This document shows positions 18,378 through 27,206 of a stretch of DNA of 64,000 nt, piece after piece. The stretch comes from Kluyvera intermedia. GTDB taxonomy: Bacteria; Pseudomonadota; Gammaproteobacteria; Enterobacterales; Enterobacteriaceae. Numbering within the stretch: the stretch's first letter is position 1; each line of letters begins with the position of its first letter. The position numbers were made by a program, and so were the translations under genes. The notes under the pieces were generated by a model. It worked only from the letters and a program-made list of their open reading frames with translations, was not told the DNA's origin and did not search any database. The DNA is taken from positions 1,364,001 to 1,428,000 of the forward strand of contig NZ_CP139986.1 of NCBI RefSeq assembly GCF_034424175.1. The letters run 5' to 3'.

Positions 18378-20696
18378 ATGCATTTTTGCAGGCGAAAACG
18401 CCCCTGCTGGCGCTGGCTGGCCGGGGCTGTTGTTATTCTGTTTGTGGGTATTGTGCTGGCCGATAGGCTCTGGCCACTCCCCCTGCATGAAGTCACCCCC
18501 GCACGCGTGGTGGTGGCGCAAGACGGTAGCCCACTATGGCGTTTTGCCGATGCTGATGGAATCTGGCGCTATCCGGTGACGATCGAAGAGGTATCACCGC
18601 GTTACCTTGAAGCGCTGATCCAGTATGAAGACCGCTGGTTCTGGGATCACCCTGGCGTGAACCCATTTTCTATCGCGCGAGCCGCTTGGCAGGATTTAAC
18701 TGCTGGCCGGGTCGTGTCGGGCGGCAGTACCCTCACCATGCAGGTGGCACGCCTGTTGGATCCGCATTCCCGTACCTTCGCAGGCAAGGTGCGCCAGCTG
18801 TGGCGCGCTTTCCAGCTTGAGTGGCATCTTTCTAAACGCGATATTCTCACACTCTACCTTAACCGAGCGCCGTTCGGCGGTACGTTGCAGGGCATCGGTG
18901 CGGCGAGCTGGGCCTATCTTGGCAAACCACCGGCGCAACTGAGCTACGCTGACGCTGCGTTACTGGCCGTATTACCGCAGGCCCCGAGTCGCTTACGACC
19001 CGACCGCTGGCCTGAAAGAGCGCAGGCTGCGCGCAACAAAGTTCTCGATCGCATGCTTACTCAGCATGTCTGGCCTGCTGGCGCGGTGAAAGAGGCGAAA
19101 GAGGAAGCCGTATGGCTGTTCCCGCGCCAGATGCCGCAGTTAGCGCCGCTGTTTTCACGACAGATGCTGGCGCGCAGCAAGGATGAGAAAATCGTCACTA
19201 CCTTGGATGCCGGGTTGCAGCGCCAGCTCGAAGATTTGGCGCTGAACTGGAAATCACGCTTACCGCCTCGAACCTCGCTGGCGATGGTGGTGGTCGATAA
19301 CCACGATATGAAAGTTCGCGGATGGGTCGGTTCAGTGGATATTGCCGATGACAGCCGTTTTGGTCATGTTGATATGGTAACGGCTATTCGCTCGCCGGGC
19401 TCAGTATTAAAACCGTTCCTGTACGGCATGGCGCTCGATAGCGCATTCATTCATCCGGCGTCTCTCCTTCAGGACGTCCCGCGCCGGGTGGGCGATTATC
19501 GTCCCGGCAATTTCGACAGCGGTTTCCACGGCCCGGTGAGCATGAGCGAAGCGTTAGTGCGTTCGCTAAATCTTCCGGCAGTACAGGTGCTCGATGCTTA
19601 TGGGCCGAAACAATTTGCCGCCCGCCTGCGTAATGCGGGGTTACCGCTGATTCTGCCAGCGGGTGCGGAACCCAATTTGTCACTGATTCTTGGCGGCGCG
19701 GGCGCACGTCTGGCTGATATTACCGCCGCGTACAGCGCTTTGGCGCGTCACGGTAAAGTCGGGACGCTGCGGATGCTGGCAAGCGATCCACTGGTTGAGC
19801 GGCCGCTGCTTTCGCCAGGTTCAGCATGGATTATCCGCCGAATTCTGGCGGGAGAAGCCCAGCCGTTGCCGGATGCCGCATTATCTCAGGTGGTGCCGCT
19901 GGCGTGGAAAACGGGCACCAGCTACGGCTACCGCGATGCCCTGGCGATTGGCGTGAACGCCCGCTACAGCATCGGTATTTGGGTTGGCCGCCCGGACGGA
20001 ACGCCGGTGGCCGGGCAGTTTGGTTTTGCCAGCGCGATACCGCTTTTGAATCAGGTCAATAACCTGTTGCTCTCAAGAAACTCGCGTCATCAGAAAGACC
20101 GGGATCCGCGTCCTGCGTCGGTGAGCCGGGCAGAGATTTGCTGGCCCGGAGGTCAGCCCTTAGCCGCAGGTGACAGCAATTGCCGCCGTCGGCTGGCAAC
20201 CTGGGTGCTGGATAATACTCTGCCGCCGACCATGCTGTTGCCGGAGCAAGAAGGCATGCGGGGGATTCGCTTCCCGATTTGGCTTGATGGCTCTGGGAAG
20301 CGGGTGGCAGCGGATTGCCCGGATGCCCGCGAGGCGATGATTGACGTTTGGCCGCTGCCGCTGGAACCGTGGCTTCCCGTGGGGGAACGCCGGTCAGCGC
20401 GGCTGCCAGCGGTTTCGGCGGTTTGTCCCCCGAGGCAGTTCCAGAATACTGCGCCTTTGATGATTTCAGGGATTCGCGATAACGCTGTCATCCGCCGGCT
20501 GCCTGGGGAATCGGGAGCGAGGGTTGTGCTTTTGGCCAACGGAGGTGATGGACAGCGCTGGTGGTTCCTTAACGGCGAGCCACAAAAGGGTGCTGGAGAA
20601 AATCTGGCACTGACGCTTGAGAAATCTGGCATGTATCAACTGGTGGTGATGGATGATGCGGGGCAGACGGCGGTGGTTAACTTTACGTTGCAGTGA
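18378..20696 (+). CDS. pbpC: PbpC, penicillin-binding protein 1C
   Basis: A 772-residue bifunctional-type PBP: membrane anchor at about 12-30, GT51 glycosyltransferase domain with EDRWFW (Glu84), transpeptidase domain with SVLK (Ser342-Lys345) and KTGTS, and the C-terminal extension unique to PBP1C. The ATG at 18378 is one base after the yfhM stop, matching the E. coli start region; the TTG at 18363 is rejected. In E. coli its transpeptidase activity is poorly detected and its role may be envelope repair together with YfhM. The overlap implies coupled translation. Confidence 0.96.
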   Translation: MHFCRRKRPCWRWLAGAVVILFVGIVLADRLWPLPLHEVTPARVVVAQDGSPLWRFADADGIWRYPVTIEEVSPRYLEALIQYEDRWFWDHPGVNPFSIARAAWQDLTAGRVVSGGSTLTMQVARLLDPHSRTFAGKVRQLWRAFQLEWHLSKRDILTLYLNRAPFGGTLQGIGAASWAYLGKPPAQLSYADAALLAVLPQAPSRLRPDRWPERAQAARNKVLDRMLTQHVWPAGAVKEAKEEAVWLFPRQMPQLAPLFSRQMLARSKDEKIVTTLDAGLQRQLEDLALNWKSRLPPRTSLAMVVVDNHDMKVRGWVGSVDIADDSRFGHVDMVTAIRSPGSVLKPFLYGMALDSAFIHPASLLQDVPRRVGDYRPGNFDSGFHGPVSMSEALVRSLNLPAVQVLDAYGPKQFAARLRNAGLPLILPAGAEPNLSLILGGAGARLADITAAYSALARHGKVGTLRMLASDPLVERPLLSPGSAWIIRRILAGEAQPLPDAALSQVVPLAWKTGTSYGYRDALAIGVNARYSIGIWVGRPDGTPVAGQFGFASAIPLLNQVNNLLLSRNSRHQKDRDPRPASVSRAEICWPGGQPLAAGDSNCRRRLATWVLDNTLPPTMLLPEQEGMRGIRFPIWLDGSGKRVAADCPDAREAMIDVWPLPLEPWLPVGERRSARLPAVSAVCPPRQFQNTAPLMISGIRDNAVIRRLPGESGARVVLLANGGDGQRWWFLNGEPQKGAGENLALTLEKSGMYQLVVMDDAGQTAVVNFTLQ

Positions 20697-20703
20697 GCGG
20701 TTT

Positions 20704-20780
20704 TGCCCGATGGCGCTGCGTTTATCAGTTCTACTGGGTGGTATAAATATAGGTCGGGTAAGCGTAGTGCCACCCGGCAA
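20704..20780. repeat. BIME after pbpC
   Basis: A forward REP unit (gcccgatggcgctgcgttta, about 20704-20733) is followed by an inverted unit (cgggtaagcgtag...cacccggc, about 20750-20780). Together they form the paired REP arrangement usual at 3' ends of enterobacterial operons. The rest of the 285-base spacer holds the ndk promoter. Confidence 0.75.
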
Positions 20781-20866
20781 AAGACGGTACACGGTGTTTA
20801 AACTGATTTGTTACATATTGTGTTGCTTAAAAGTGTCTTATTTTAAAAAAATGTTACCTTCATCCA

Positions 20867-20895
20867 TAGGCAACGACGCAACGGGTCATTATAAT
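20867..20895 (+). promoter_or_regulatory. Probable ndk promoter
   Basis: A consensus TATAAT lies at 20890-20895, about 85 bases before the ndk start. The matching -35 position (20867-20872, taggca) is weak, so the -10 is the main evidence. Confidence 0.5.
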
Positions 20896-20981
20896 CCGCG
20901 CCAGGTCATACAACTGTACTCTCTGTATGCACGACACCTGTACGCACGACAACAGAACAAATTTTATTATTAGAGGTAATC

Positions 20982-21413
20982 ATGGCAATTGAACGTACTT
21001 TTTCCATCATCAAGCCAAACGCGGTGGCAAAAAACGTTATTGGTAGCATCTTTGCTCGCTTTGAAGCAGCAGGGTTCAAAATCGTCGGCACCAAAATGCT
21101 GCACCTGACCGTTGAACAGGCTCGCGGTTTCTACGCTGAGCACGATGGTCGTCCATTCTTCGACGGTCTGGTTGAATTCATGACCTCCGGCCCAATCGTG
21201 GTTTCCGTACTGGAAGGCGAAAACGCCGTTCAGCGTCACCGTGACCTGCTGGGCGCAACTAACCCAGACAACGCGCTGGCAGGCACTCTGCGTGCTGATT
21301 ACGCAGATAGCTTCACCGAAAACGGCACCCATGGTTCTGATTCCGTTGAATCTGCAGCCCGTGAAATCGCGTTCTTCTTCGCTGAAGGTGAAGTGTGCCC
21401 ACGTACCCGCTAA
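20982..21413 (+). CDS. ndk: Ndk, nucleoside diphosphate kinase
   Basis: A 143-residue enzyme that balances nucleoside triphosphate pools by moving the gamma-phosphate through a phosphohistidine. The catalytic His117 lies in NGTHGSDS, and the N-terminus MAIERTFSIIKPNAV is typical. A good AGAGGT ribosome site precedes the ATG. It has its own promoter and terminator, as in E. coli. Confidence 0.99.
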   Translation: MAIERTFSIIKPNAVAKNVIGSIFARFEAAGFKIVGTKMLHLTVEQARGFYAEHDGRPFFDGLVEFMTSGPIVVSVLEGENAVQRHRDLLGATNPDNALAGTLRADYADSFTENGTHGSDSVESAAREIAFFFAEGEVCPRTR

Positions 21414-21486
21414 GGGCACGTTTACACTTTATTTAATGAATGCCGCGTGCAGACGTGGCATCCATGCGCCAGAATTTGTACAATGC

Positions 21487-21531
21487 AGCGCCCCCGGACG
21501 AGCAGACCGCTTTCCTGGGGCGCTTCTTTTT
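21487..21531 (+). terminator. ndk terminator
   Basis: AGCGCCCC (21487-21494) pairs with GGGGCGCT (21517-21524), followed by tctttttatc. The 22-base loop is longish but the T-run is good. Confidence 0.7.
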
Positions 21532-21585
21532 ATCAATCCACCCTCCAGGGGCCATAACGTGTAACAACGAGGCCGGAATAAAAAA

Positions 21586-22755
21586 ATGTCTGAACAAATT
21601 GTCACGCCTGAGAGCGCCATCCCGGCGGTTCCCAATAAAGATGGAAAAATTAACCTGCTGGATCTTAGCCGTCCGCAGATGCGCGAGTTTTTTAAAGACT
21701 TAGGCGAAAAACCCTTCCGCGCCGACCAGGTGATGAAGTGGATGTACCACTATTGCAGCGATGACTTCGATGATATGACCGATATCAACAAAGTCCTGCG
21801 CAACAAACTTAAGCAAGTCGCTGAAATTCGCGCCCCGGAAGTGGTGGAAGAGCAGCGTTCTTCTGACGGCACCATCAAATGGGCGATTGCCGTAGGCGAT
21901 CAGCGCGTTGAAACCGTGTATATCCCGGAAGACGATCGTGCAACCCTGTGTGTCTCTTCACAGGTTGGTTGTGCTTTAGAGTGTAAATTCTGCTCTACGG
22001 CGCAGCAGGGCTTTAACCGTAACCTGCGAGTGTCGGAAATTATCGGCCAGGTTTGGCGCGCGGCGAAAATTGTTGGCGCAGTGAAAGCCACCGGCGTACG
22101 TCCTATCACCAACGTGGTGATGATGGGTATGGGCGAGCCGCTGCTTAACCTGACTAACGTGGTTCCGGCGATGGAAATCATGCTCGATGATTTCGGTTTT
22201 GGTCTGTCTAAACGCCGCGTGACCCTGTCGACTTCAGGCGTCGTGCCTGCGCTGGATAAGCTGGGCGATATGATTGATGTGGCGCTGGCAATCTCTTTAC
22301 ATGCACCAAACGATACCATTCGTGACGAAATTGTACCGATCAACAAAAAGTACAATATCGCTACGTTCCTGGAATCAGTACGTGGCTACATTTCGAAATC
22401 TAACGCCAACCAGGGTCGTGTCACCATCGAGTACGTGATGTTAGATCACGTTAATGACGGTACCGAGCATGCGCATGAGCTGGCTGAGCTACTGAAAGAT
22501 ACGCCGTGTAAGATTAACCTGATCCCATGGAACCCGTTCCCGGGCGCACCGTATGGTCGTAGCTCCAACAGCCGTATCGATCGTTTCTGCAAAGTGTTAA
22601 TGAGCTATGGTTTCACCACCATCGTTCGTAAAACGCGCGGCGATGATATTGATGCCGCCTGTGGGCAGTTGGCCGGTGATGTTATTGACCGCACCAAGCG
22701 TACTCTGCGTAAACGTATGCAGGGTGAATCTATCTCGGTGAAAGAGTTGTCATGA
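21586..22755 (+). CDS. rlmN: RlmN, radical SAM 23S rRNA/tRNA adenine-C2 methyltransferase
   Basis: A 389-residue radical SAM enzyme with the CX3CX2C cluster motif at Cys129, Cys133 and Cys136 (CALECKFC). It methylates C2 of A2503 in 23S rRNA and A37 of several tRNAs through a methyl-cysteine intermediate near the C-terminus (conserved Cys in AACGQLAG). The N-terminus is about five residues longer than in E. coli. It is the first gene of a run to der, and as an Fe-S enzyme is a client of the isc system at the start of this window. Confidence 0.98.
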   Translation: MSEQIVTPESAIPAVPNKDGKINLLDLSRPQMREFFKDLGEKPFRADQVMKWMYHYCSDDFDDMTDINKVLRNKLKQVAEIRAPEVVEEQRSSDGTIKWAIAVGDQRVETVYIPEDDRATLCVSSQVGCALECKFCSTAQQGFNRNLRVSEIIGQVWRAAKIVGAVKATGVRPITNVVMMGMGEPLLNLTNVVPAMEIMLDDFGFGLSKRRVTLSTSGVVPALDKLGDMIDVALAISLHAPNDTIRDEIVPINKKYNIATFLESVRGYISKSNANQGRVTIEYVMLDHVNDGTEHAHELAELLKDTPCKINLIPWNPFPGAPYGRSSNSRIDRFCKVLMSYGFTTIVRKTRGDDIDAACGQLAGDVIDRTKRTLRKRMQGESISVKELS

Positions 22756-23029
22756 TGCATCGCGCGCGCCGGAAATGGCGCGCGCAGCGTTAAGTGCTTA
22801 AGGATTAGGCGAAACGTACTGATCTGGTTAATAATTACGGTGCGTTTCCTCAAGTATTGAGGCAGTATGTAGCGTTGCCAGAACAGGGTAAATACGGCTT
22901 TTAGCGCTGTTTTGGTGTAGGGTATGACCAGGCAGAGGCTGTCTGTATTATCACAGGACCGGATGTTTCGCGGTGTGAACATCGTTTCACATCAGAATCT
23001 TAAATTTCACGAATCAGCAGTTGTAGCGA
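22756..23029 (+). other. rlmN-rodZ spacer with stem-loops
   Basis: This 274-base gap has no gene I can support. GCGCGCGCC (from about 22760) pairs with GGCGCGCGC across ggaaat, without a T-run, and cctcaa/ttgagg arms occur near 22850. It probably holds a promoter for rodZ-ispG. Some bacteria have pilF here; none is present. Confidence 0.5.
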
Positions 23030-24031
23030 ATGAATACTGAAACCAATCACGACCAATCAGCAGCACAAACTACGGGTATCCGTTTGCGTAATGCCCGTGA
23101 ACAACTCGGACTCAGTCAGCAAGCCGTTGCAGAACGCTTGTGCCTGAAGGTTTCCACCGTTCGTGATATTGAAGAAGATAAGGCACCTGCTGAACTCGCT
23201 TCAACATTCTTGCGTGGTTATATCCGTTCCTATGCTCGCCTCGTTCATATTCCGGAAGAAGAACTGCTGCCGATGATGGAAAAGCAGGCACCGGTAAGAG
23301 CGGCAAAAGTCGCACCGATGCAGAGCTTCTCTTTAGGCAAGCGCCGTAAGAAACGCGATGGTTGGCTGATGAGCTTTACCTGGCTTGTACTGTTCGTGGT
23401 GGTCGGTTTAACCGTCGCCTGGTGGTGGCAAAACCACAAAGCACAGCAGGAAGAGATCTCCACCATGGCCGATCAATCTTCAGTTGAACTGAAGGCGAAC
23501 GGCAGCGACTCGCAAAATATCCCGCTGAATACCGGGACTGACGCCACGTCTACTACCCCAGCGACGGCCGATTCGGCTGTCTCTGCACAGACCAGCACTG
23601 AAGCACCTGTAGCGACTTCTGCGCCTGCAGAAACTGCACAGAATAACGCTGCCGTGGTATCACCGTCACAAGCTAACGTTGACGATACCGCAGCACAGAC
23701 CACTCCAGCTCCGCAAACCGCTGCTCCGCTGCCAACTGACCCGGCACAAACGGCTGCGCCAGTGGCTGACGCTAACGCGTTGGTGATGAACTTCTCCGCC
23801 GACTGCTGGCTTGAAGTGACAGACGCGACCGGCAAGAAACTGTTCAGCGGCCTGCAGCGTAAAGGTGGTAATCTGAATCTGAGCGGTCAGGCACCTTATA
23901 AACTGAAAATTGGTGCGCCGGCTGCAGTACAGATCGAATACCAGGGTAAACCTGTCGACCTGAGTCGTTTTATCAGAACTAACCAGGTTGCGCGCCTGAC
24001 GGTAAGTGCTGAACAATCACCAGCACAATAA
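23030..24031 (+). CDS. rodZ: RodZ, cytoskeletal membrane protein
   Basis: A 333-residue bitopic inner-membrane protein: an Xre-type helix-turn-helix domain (about 19-71) that binds MreB, a basic stretch KRRKKR, one membrane segment (about 112-133), a long Thr/Ala/Pro-rich periplasmic linker (140-245) and a C-terminal beta domain. It couples MreB filaments to the rod-shape elongation machine. It lies just before ispG, as in E. coli. Confidence 0.97.
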   Translation: MNTETNHDQSAAQTTGIRLRNAREQLGLSQQAVAERLCLKVSTVRDIEEDKAPAELASTFLRGYIRSYARLVHIPEEELLPMMEKQAPVRAAKVAPMQSFSLGKRRKKRDGWLMSFTWLVLFVVVGLTVAWWWQNHKAQQEEISTMADQSSVELKANGSDSQNIPLNTGTDATSTTPATADSAVSAQTSTEAPVATSAPAETAQNNAAVVSPSQANVDDTAAQTTPAPQTAAPLPTDPAQTAAPVADANALVMNFSADCWLEVTDATGKKLFSGLQRKGGNLNLSGQAPYKLKIGAPAAVQIEYQGKPVDLSRFIRTNQVARLTVSAEQSPAQ

Positions 24032-24057
24032 CAGACGCGTAATGCGGGAGATTTTTC

Positions 24058-25176
24058 ATGCATAACCAGGCTCCTATTCAACGTAGAAAATCCACACGCA
24101 TTTACGTTGGGAACGTGCCGATCGGCGATGGGGCTCCTATCGCCGTACAGTCAATGACCAACACGCGTACAACGGATGTTGAAGCGACGGTTAATCAAAT
24201 CAAAGCGTTAGAGCGCGTAGGGGCAGATATCGTTCGTGTATCTGTGCCGACGATGGACGCCGCAGAAGCCTTCAAACTCATCAAACAGCAGGTTAATGTC
24301 CCGCTGGTCGCCGATATCCACTTTGATTACCGTATTGCGCTGAAGGTGGCGGAATATGGCGTTGATTGCCTGCGTATTAACCCGGGCAATATCGGCAGTG
24401 AAGAACGTATTCGCATGGTTGTTGACTGCGCACGCGATAAAAATATTCCAATCCGTATCGGCGTTAACGCCGGGTCGCTGGAGAAAGATCTTCAGGAAAA
24501 ATACGGTGAACCGACGCCGCAGGCGCTGCTGGAATCGGCTATGCGTCATGTCGATCATCTCGATCGTCTGAACTTCGATCAGTTCAAGGTCAGCGTAAAA
24601 GCGTCTGATGTTTTCCTGGCAGTTGAGTCCTATCGTCTGCTGGCGGCAAAAATCGATCAGCCGCTGCATCTGGGGATCACCGAAGCAGGCGGCCTGCGTA
24701 GCGGCTCCGTGAAGTCCGCAATCGGCCTTGGCCTGCTGCTTTCTGAAGGTATCGGCGATACACTTCGCGTGTCGCTGGCGGCAGATCCGGTTGAAGAGAT
24801 TAAAGTTGGCTTCGATATTCTGAAATCGCTGCGTATTCGCGCGCGCGGAATCAACTTTATCGCCTGTCCGACCTGTTCTCGTCAGGAATTTGACGTTATC
24901 GGTACGGTGAATGCGCTGGAACAGCGTCTGGAAGATATCATCACCCCAATGGATATTTCGATCATTGGATGCGTGGTGAACGGCCCTGGCGAAGCGCTGG
25001 TGTCGACGCTGGGCGTTACAGGTGGTAACAAGAAAAGTGGCCTGTATGAAGATGGCGTCCGCAAAGACCGCCTGGACAATGACGATATGATTAGCCAGCT
25101 TGAAGCCAGGATCCGTGCGAAAGCCTCGGTACTGGATGCAGCGCGACGTATCGACGTTCAGCAGGTTGAAAAATAA
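24058..25176 (+). CDS. ispG: IspG, HMBPP synthase
   Basis: A 372-residue [4Fe-4S] enzyme of the MEP isoprenoid pathway that converts MEcPP to HMBPP using flavodoxin. The length equals E. coli IspG; ligands Cys270, Cys273 (ACPTCSRQ) and Cys305 (GCVVNGPGE) are present. It is another Isc client. It is followed by the SroE region and hisS. Confidence 0.98.
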   Translation: MHNQAPIQRRKSTRIYVGNVPIGDGAPIAVQSMTNTRTTDVEATVNQIKALERVGADIVRVSVPTMDAAEAFKLIKQQVNVPLVADIHFDYRIALKVAEYGVDCLRINPGNIGSEERIRMVVDCARDKNIPIRIGVNAGSLEKDLQEKYGEPTPQALLESAMRHVDHLDRLNFDQFKVSVKASDVFLAVESYRLLAAKIDQPLHLGITEAGGLRSGSVKSAIGLGLLLSEGIGDTLRVSLAADPVEEIKVGFDILKSLRIRARGINFIACPTCSRQEFDVIGTVNALEQRLEDIITPMDISIIGCVVNGPGEALVSTLGVTGGNKKSGLYEDGVRKDRLDNDDMISQLEARIRAKASVLDAARRIDVQQVEK

Positions 25177-25177
25177 C

Positions 25178-25252
25178 GAGATGGGAAGCGGTGTGCTTCC
25201 CGTGTATGATTGAACCCGCTGGCACTCTGGTGTCGAGGGTTCATTTTTATAT
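25178..25252 (+). ncRNA. sroE: SroE small RNA (ispG-hisS spacer)
   Basis: In E. coli the sRNA SroE (about 90 nt) maps to exactly this spacer. Here two stems are visible: GGGAAGC/GCTTCCC (25183-25189 and 25195-25201) and GAACCC/GGGTTC (25212-25217 and 25237-25242) followed by atttttat. It is probably a processed or terminated ispG 3' product. Location and structure support it; expression is not shown and its function is unknown even in E. coli. Confidence 0.65.
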
Positions 25253-25267
25253 ATAAAGAGAATTAAC

Positions 25268-26542
25268 GTGGCAAAAAACATTCAAGCCATTCGCGGCATG
25301 AACGATTATCTGCCTGGCGAAACCGCCATCTGGCAGCGCATTGAAGGCACACTCAAACAAGTGCTCGGCAGCTACGGTTACAGCGAAATTCGTTTGCCGA
25401 TTGTAGAGCAGACCCCGTTATTCAAACGCGCTATCGGTGAAGTTACCGACGTGGTTGAAAAAGAGATGTATACCTTTGAAGACCGCAACGGCGATAGCCT
25501 GACGCTGCGTCCTGAAGGTACTGCGGGCTGCGTACGCGCCGGCATCGAACATGGTCTTCTGTACAATCAGGAGCAGCGTCTGTGGTACATCGGGCCGATG
25601 TTCCGCCACGAACGTCCGCAGAAAGGACGTTATCGCCAGTTCCATCAGCTGGGTGTCGAAGTATTTGGTCTGCAAGGGCCCGATATTGATGCCGAACTGA
25701 TTATGCTGACCGCTCGCTGGTGGCGTGCGCTGGGTATGGCTGAACACGTTAATTTAGAGCTGAACTCCATCGGTTCTCTTGACGCTCGCGCTAACTATCG
25801 CGATGCGCTGGTGGCCTTCCTTGAACAGCACGTTGAAGTGCTGGATGAAGACTGCAAACGCCGTATGTACAGCAATCCACTGCGCGTACTGGACTCTAAA
25901 AATCCTGACGTTCAGGCGCTGTTGAATGACGCGCCGACGCTGGGTGATTATCTGGACGAAGAGTCCCGTGAGCACTTTGCTGGCCTGTGTGCACAGCTTG
26001 ATGCCGCCGGTATTGCTTACACCGTGAACCAGCGTCTGGTTCGCGGTCTGGATTACTACAACCGCACCGTTTTCGAGTGGGTAACCAGCAGCCTCGGCTC
26101 GCAGGGTACCGTGTGCGCGGGTGGTCGTTATGATGGTCTGGTTGAGCAACTGGGCGGTCGCGCGACCCCAGCCGTCGGCTTTGCTATGGGCCTGGAACGA
26201 CTTGTTTTGTTAGTTCAGGCAGTTAATCCGGAATTTAAAGCAGATCCTGTTGTCGATATATACCTGGTTGCCTCAGGCACCGATACTCAGTCAGCGGCAA
26301 TGCGTCTGGCAGAGCAGGTGCGTGATGCATTACCAGGCGTGAAGCTGATGACCAACCACGGCGGCGGCAACTTTAAGAAGCAGTTTGCACGTGCTGATAA
26401 ATGGGGCGCTCGCGTTGCCCTGGTATTGGGTGAGTCAGAGGTTGAACAAGCCACTGTTGTCGTGAAGGACTTGCGCTCTGGTGAGCAGACAACCGTAACG
26501 CAGGAAGGCGTTGCCGCGCATTTGCGCACTATTCTGGGTTAA
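25268..26542 (+). CDS. hisS: HisS, histidyl-tRNA synthetase
   Basis: A 424-residue class II aminoacyl-tRNA synthetase that charges tRNA-His. Motif 2 (FRHERPQKGRYRQFHQ), histidine-binding loops (LVRGLDYYNRTVFEW) and a C-terminal anticodon-binding domain are visible. It starts at GTG (MAKNIQAIRGMNDYLPGE), the same start as E. coli. yfgM follows 33 bases later. Confidence 0.98.
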   Translation: MAKNIQAIRGMNDYLPGETAIWQRIEGTLKQVLGSYGYSEIRLPIVEQTPLFKRAIGEVTDVVEKEMYTFEDRNGDSLTLRPEGTAGCVRAGIEHGLLYNQEQRLWYIGPMFRHERPQKGRYRQFHQLGVEVFGLQGPDIDAELIMLTARWWRALGMAEHVNLELNSIGSLDARANYRDALVAFLEQHVEVLDEDCKRRMYSNPLRVLDSKNPDVQALLNDAPTLGDYLDEESREHFAGLCAQLDAAGIAYTVNQRLVRGLDYYNRTVFEWVTSSLGSQGTVCAGGRYDGLVEQLGGRATPAVGFAMGLERLVLLVQAVNPEFKADPVVDIYLVASGTDTQSAAMRLAEQVRDALPGVKLMTNHGGGNFKKQFARADKWGARVALVLGESEVEQATVVVKDLRSGEQTTVTQEGVAAHLRTILG

Positions 26543-26575
26543 TCGCCAGAACATTATTATCAGGAGAAGGGCTGC

Positions 26576-27196
26576 GTGGAAATTTACAATAACGAAGACG
26601 AGCAGGTTGACGCGATTAAACGCTTCTTTGCCGAAAATGGTAAAGCGCTGGCCGTTGGGGTGATTTTGGGGATCGGTGCGCTGGTTGGCTGGCGTTACTG
26701 GAATTCTCATCAGGTAGACTCTGCCCGGGATTCTTCCGCGGCGTATGAAAATGCCGTTTCTTCTCTTAGTTCAGGGAAACCAGAAGCGCTGGCCTCTGCA
26801 CAGAAATTTGCAGCCGAGACGAAAAACACCTACGGGGCGTTTGCATCTCTGGAACTGGCACAGGCTTTTGTTGATAAAAACGATCTGGCACAAGCCGAAA
26901 AACAGCTGCAGCAAGGGCTGACCGCGGCGTCAGATGAAAATTTAAAATCCGTACTGAGTCTGCGTCTGGCGCGCGTTCAACTGCAAATGAAGCAGGCTGA
27001 CGTGGCGCTGAAAACACTGGAAGGTGTGAAAGGCGAAGGCTGGACGGCTATTGTTGCTGATTTACGCGGGGAAATCCTGCTCAGTAAAGGTGACAAACAG
27101 GGTGCTCGTTCAGCGTGGGAAGCTGGCGCTAAGAGCGATGCATCACCGGCGCTGAGCGAAATGATGCGCATGAAAATTAATAATTTGTCCATCTGA
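26576..27196 (+). CDS. yfgM: YfgM, SecYEG/PpiD-associated TPR protein
   Basis: A 206-residue bitopic inner-membrane protein with one membrane segment (about 24-41) and a periplasmic TPR-like domain. In E. coli it works with PpiD at the Sec translocon and affects the Rcs pathway. Translation begins at GTG after a GGAGAAGGG ribosome site, as in E. coli. It overlaps no neighbour and lies ten bases before bamB. Confidence 0.96.
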   Translation: MEIYNNEDEQVDAIKRFFAENGKALAVGVILGIGALVGWRYWNSHQVDSARDSSAAYENAVSSLSSGKPEALASAQKFAAETKNTYGAFASLELAQAFVDKNDLAQAEKQLQQGLTAASDENLKSVLSLRLARVQLQMKQADVALKTLEGVKGEGWTAIVADLRGEILLSKGDKQGARSAWEAGAKSDASPALSEMMRMKINNLSI

Positions 27197-27206
27197 GAGG
27201 GACCCG

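Noticed and set aside
20653..20973. 106-residue plus-strand open frame before ndk
   Set aside because: It overlaps the pbpC end, runs through the BIME and the ndk promoter, and has no ribosome site or family match.
22605..22982. 125-residue minus-strand open frame in the rlmN-rodZ spacer
   Set aside because: Half of it is antisense to rlmN and the remainder has no start signal or recognisable sequence.
24208..25281. 357-residue minus-strand open frame
   Set aside because: Antisense to ispG and the SroE spacer; codon pattern follows the real gene on the other strand.
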